Of a DNA stretch of 14,216 nucleotides, positions 13,552-14,216 are shown one piece after another. The position numbers were made by a program, and so were the translations under genes. The stretch spans positions 1,204,055 through 1,218,270 of the forward strand of contig CP070769.1 of the NCBI GenBank assembly GCA_020347085.1, read 5' to 3'. Below the pieces are notes generated by a model. The model was not told the origin of the DNA. It made no database searches and saw only the letters and a program-made list of their open reading frames with translations. Source of the DNA: Desulfobacterales bacterium. Its GTDB lineage: Bacteria > Desulfobacterota > Desulfobacteria > Desulfobacterales > C00003060. Numbering within the stretch: the first letter of the stretch is position 1; the number at the start of each line of letters is the position of its first letter.

Positions 13552-14013
13552 CCGATGATCTTGACGTCCCCCATAAGCGCCTTACGAAAACCAGAAGTCT
13601 CTTTCACCCTGTCCCCGCCGAATTAGCCAAAAAACCTCAGGTATCATTGTATGACGCCAAACACTGCACAGGAAATTAGAAGCCACAATAATGTTATCAT
13701 TCCTGTTCGTGTCACTCGTTTTTTTGTGCTCATTGTCGTATGTTCGACGACATGAATGTGACCACAAGTTTGTCCACCAATCCATAGACCCTAAGCAGGC
13801 GGCCTTCAAGGGTCTATGAGCGCGTTAAACACCAGTTGTTCAACAGCTTAGCTTTATGTCAAGATAAGCATAGTTTAAAAGAAATCAATGCCAAGAGGAG
13901 GACCTGACCGCGGAAAAGAAGGAGTCTCCATGCTGTATATAGCAACAGCAGTTTTAAGGAATGGCACGTTGTGAGTTTTTACTGTTCCTGGAGAGTATAC
14001 AATATCTCGAGGC
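13552..14013. other. Interval without a recognised gene
   Basis: I find no supported gene. A 75-codon minus-strand frame (13582-13809) has no ribosome binding site and no protein-like pattern. The interval holds an inverted repeat, CATAGACCCT (13783-13792) and AGGGTCTATG (13809-13818), with a 16-base loop. Its right end overlaps the tail of an unassigned open stretch (13979-14146, minus strand). Confidence 0.5.
13783..13818. repeat. Inverted repeat, 10-bp arms
   Basis: CATAGACCCT and AGGGTCTATG are perfect complements separated by 16 bases, which themselves contain GGC/GCC-rich symmetry. There is no T run on either side, so a terminator role is doubtful. It could be a hairpin or an operator-like site. 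Confidence 0.45.
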
Positions 14014-14216
14014 TCATGCCCAACGGGCGAGATGGTAGGTAGCCCGCAACGGTTGTGAAGTAGACGATGTTATATGAAATTTGGAATGCATATGGCGACT
14101 TTTTCTCAATTGTAACGGTGGATACCGAGACTGTGAAGCCTCCACCTCATCAAGGCGAACAAAGGGGACATCAAGTTGTTTGGCTAAGGCTTTGGCGATC
14201 TCTTCATCGTCAGCGA
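14014..14216 (-). pseudogene. GspE/PilB-like N-terminal domain fragment, disrupted
   Basis: The frame enters from the right edge and first reads ADDEEIAKALAKQLDVPFVR, then LDEVEAS. This fits the MshEN-type N-terminal domain of type II secretion or type IV pilus assembly ATPases (pattern: [DE]-[DE]-x-[IL]-A-x-A-L-A-x-Q-L-x-[VI]-P-[FY]-[VI]-x-L). After about residue 28 from the edge the frame loses protein character and stops at 14014. From 14146 down to 13979 another frame stays open and reads more like protein (VTIEKKSPYAFQISYNIVYF, then TTVAGYLPSRPLG), but does not match an ATPase either. I read this as a broken gene or a rearrangement junction near 14133-14147. Too little of the gene is visible to be firm. 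Confidence 0.4.

Noticed and set aside
13582..13809. 75-codon minus-strand open frame.
   Set aside because: Residue content looks random, no ribosome binding site is seen, and its start overlaps an inverted repeat.
14133..14160. A possible fifth copy of the GTGA-hairpin repeat (GTGAAGCCTCC).
   Set aside because: The match ends after 11 bases, the hairpin arm is missing, and the following bases code on the minus strand for a plausible GspE/PilB-like domain.
1..14216. CRISPR array or spacer-like repeat series.
   Set aside because: The repeats found are few, far apart and of unequal length, with no regular spacers and no cas genes.
5913..14216. A second attachment site copied from the tRNA-Leu 3' end.
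   Set aside because: By eye I found no further copy of the T-arm/acceptor sequence in the window; the far border may lie outside it.

Overview
The window looks like chromosome from an uncultured sulfate-reducer-type bacterium (Desulfobacterota, formerly Deltaproteobacteria). This rests on gene content and on several small cysteine-rich protein types that I associate with that group from memory; no search was run. Base composition is moderate, and there are many short palindromic repeats.

Positions 1-5760 are a minus-strand housekeeping block. In transcription order it holds ribF (riboflavin kinase/FAD synthetase), a UPF0104-type membrane protein, a NUDIX hydrolase whose start overlaps the end of the membrane gene, nfi (endonuclease V), a 600-base gene-poor gap with nested palindromes, fmt (Met-tRNA formyltransferase), and the 5' part of rsmB, which runs off the left edge. 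Fmt and RsmB both serve translation.

A plus-strand tRNA-Leu(CAG) gene with a good sigma70-like promoter lies at 5850-5936. Eight bases beyond it is the C-terminal stub of a tyrosine recombinase. This is the usual layout at the edge of an element integrated in a tRNA gene, so I read 5937 rightward as a decayed island or accessory region. It holds a PilZ (c-di-GMP) protein, two small Cys-rich proteins, a frameshifted relic related to one of them, a DUF1122-like protein, a rhodanese-ferritin fusion, a small conserved hypothetical, an exported nickel superoxide dismutase, a PAS histidine kinase without a visible partner regulator, and another Cys-rich protein. A short GspE/PilB-like coding fragment reaches the right edge. 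The fusion protein and the Ni-SOD suggest oxidative or sulfur stress defence in an anaerobe, but nothing shows that they are co-regulated.

The most striking unexplained signal is a dispersed repeat, seen four times (2894-2970, 6182-6257, 10759-10832, 11603-11742), always on the plus strand. It starts GTGA-AGCC (GTAA in one copy), folds into two or more strong hairpins and ends CCGGTCAA. The long copy has extra nested stems. It resembles the ends or omega-RNA (HEARO) parts of IS200/IS605-type elements, but no transposase, TnpB or IscB gene is in the window. One copy cuts off the integrase at its catalytic box, one lies in the leader of nfi, and one abuts the stop codon of the Ni-SOD gene. Two other palindromic elements (1855-2053 and 10163-10313) are different in sequence.
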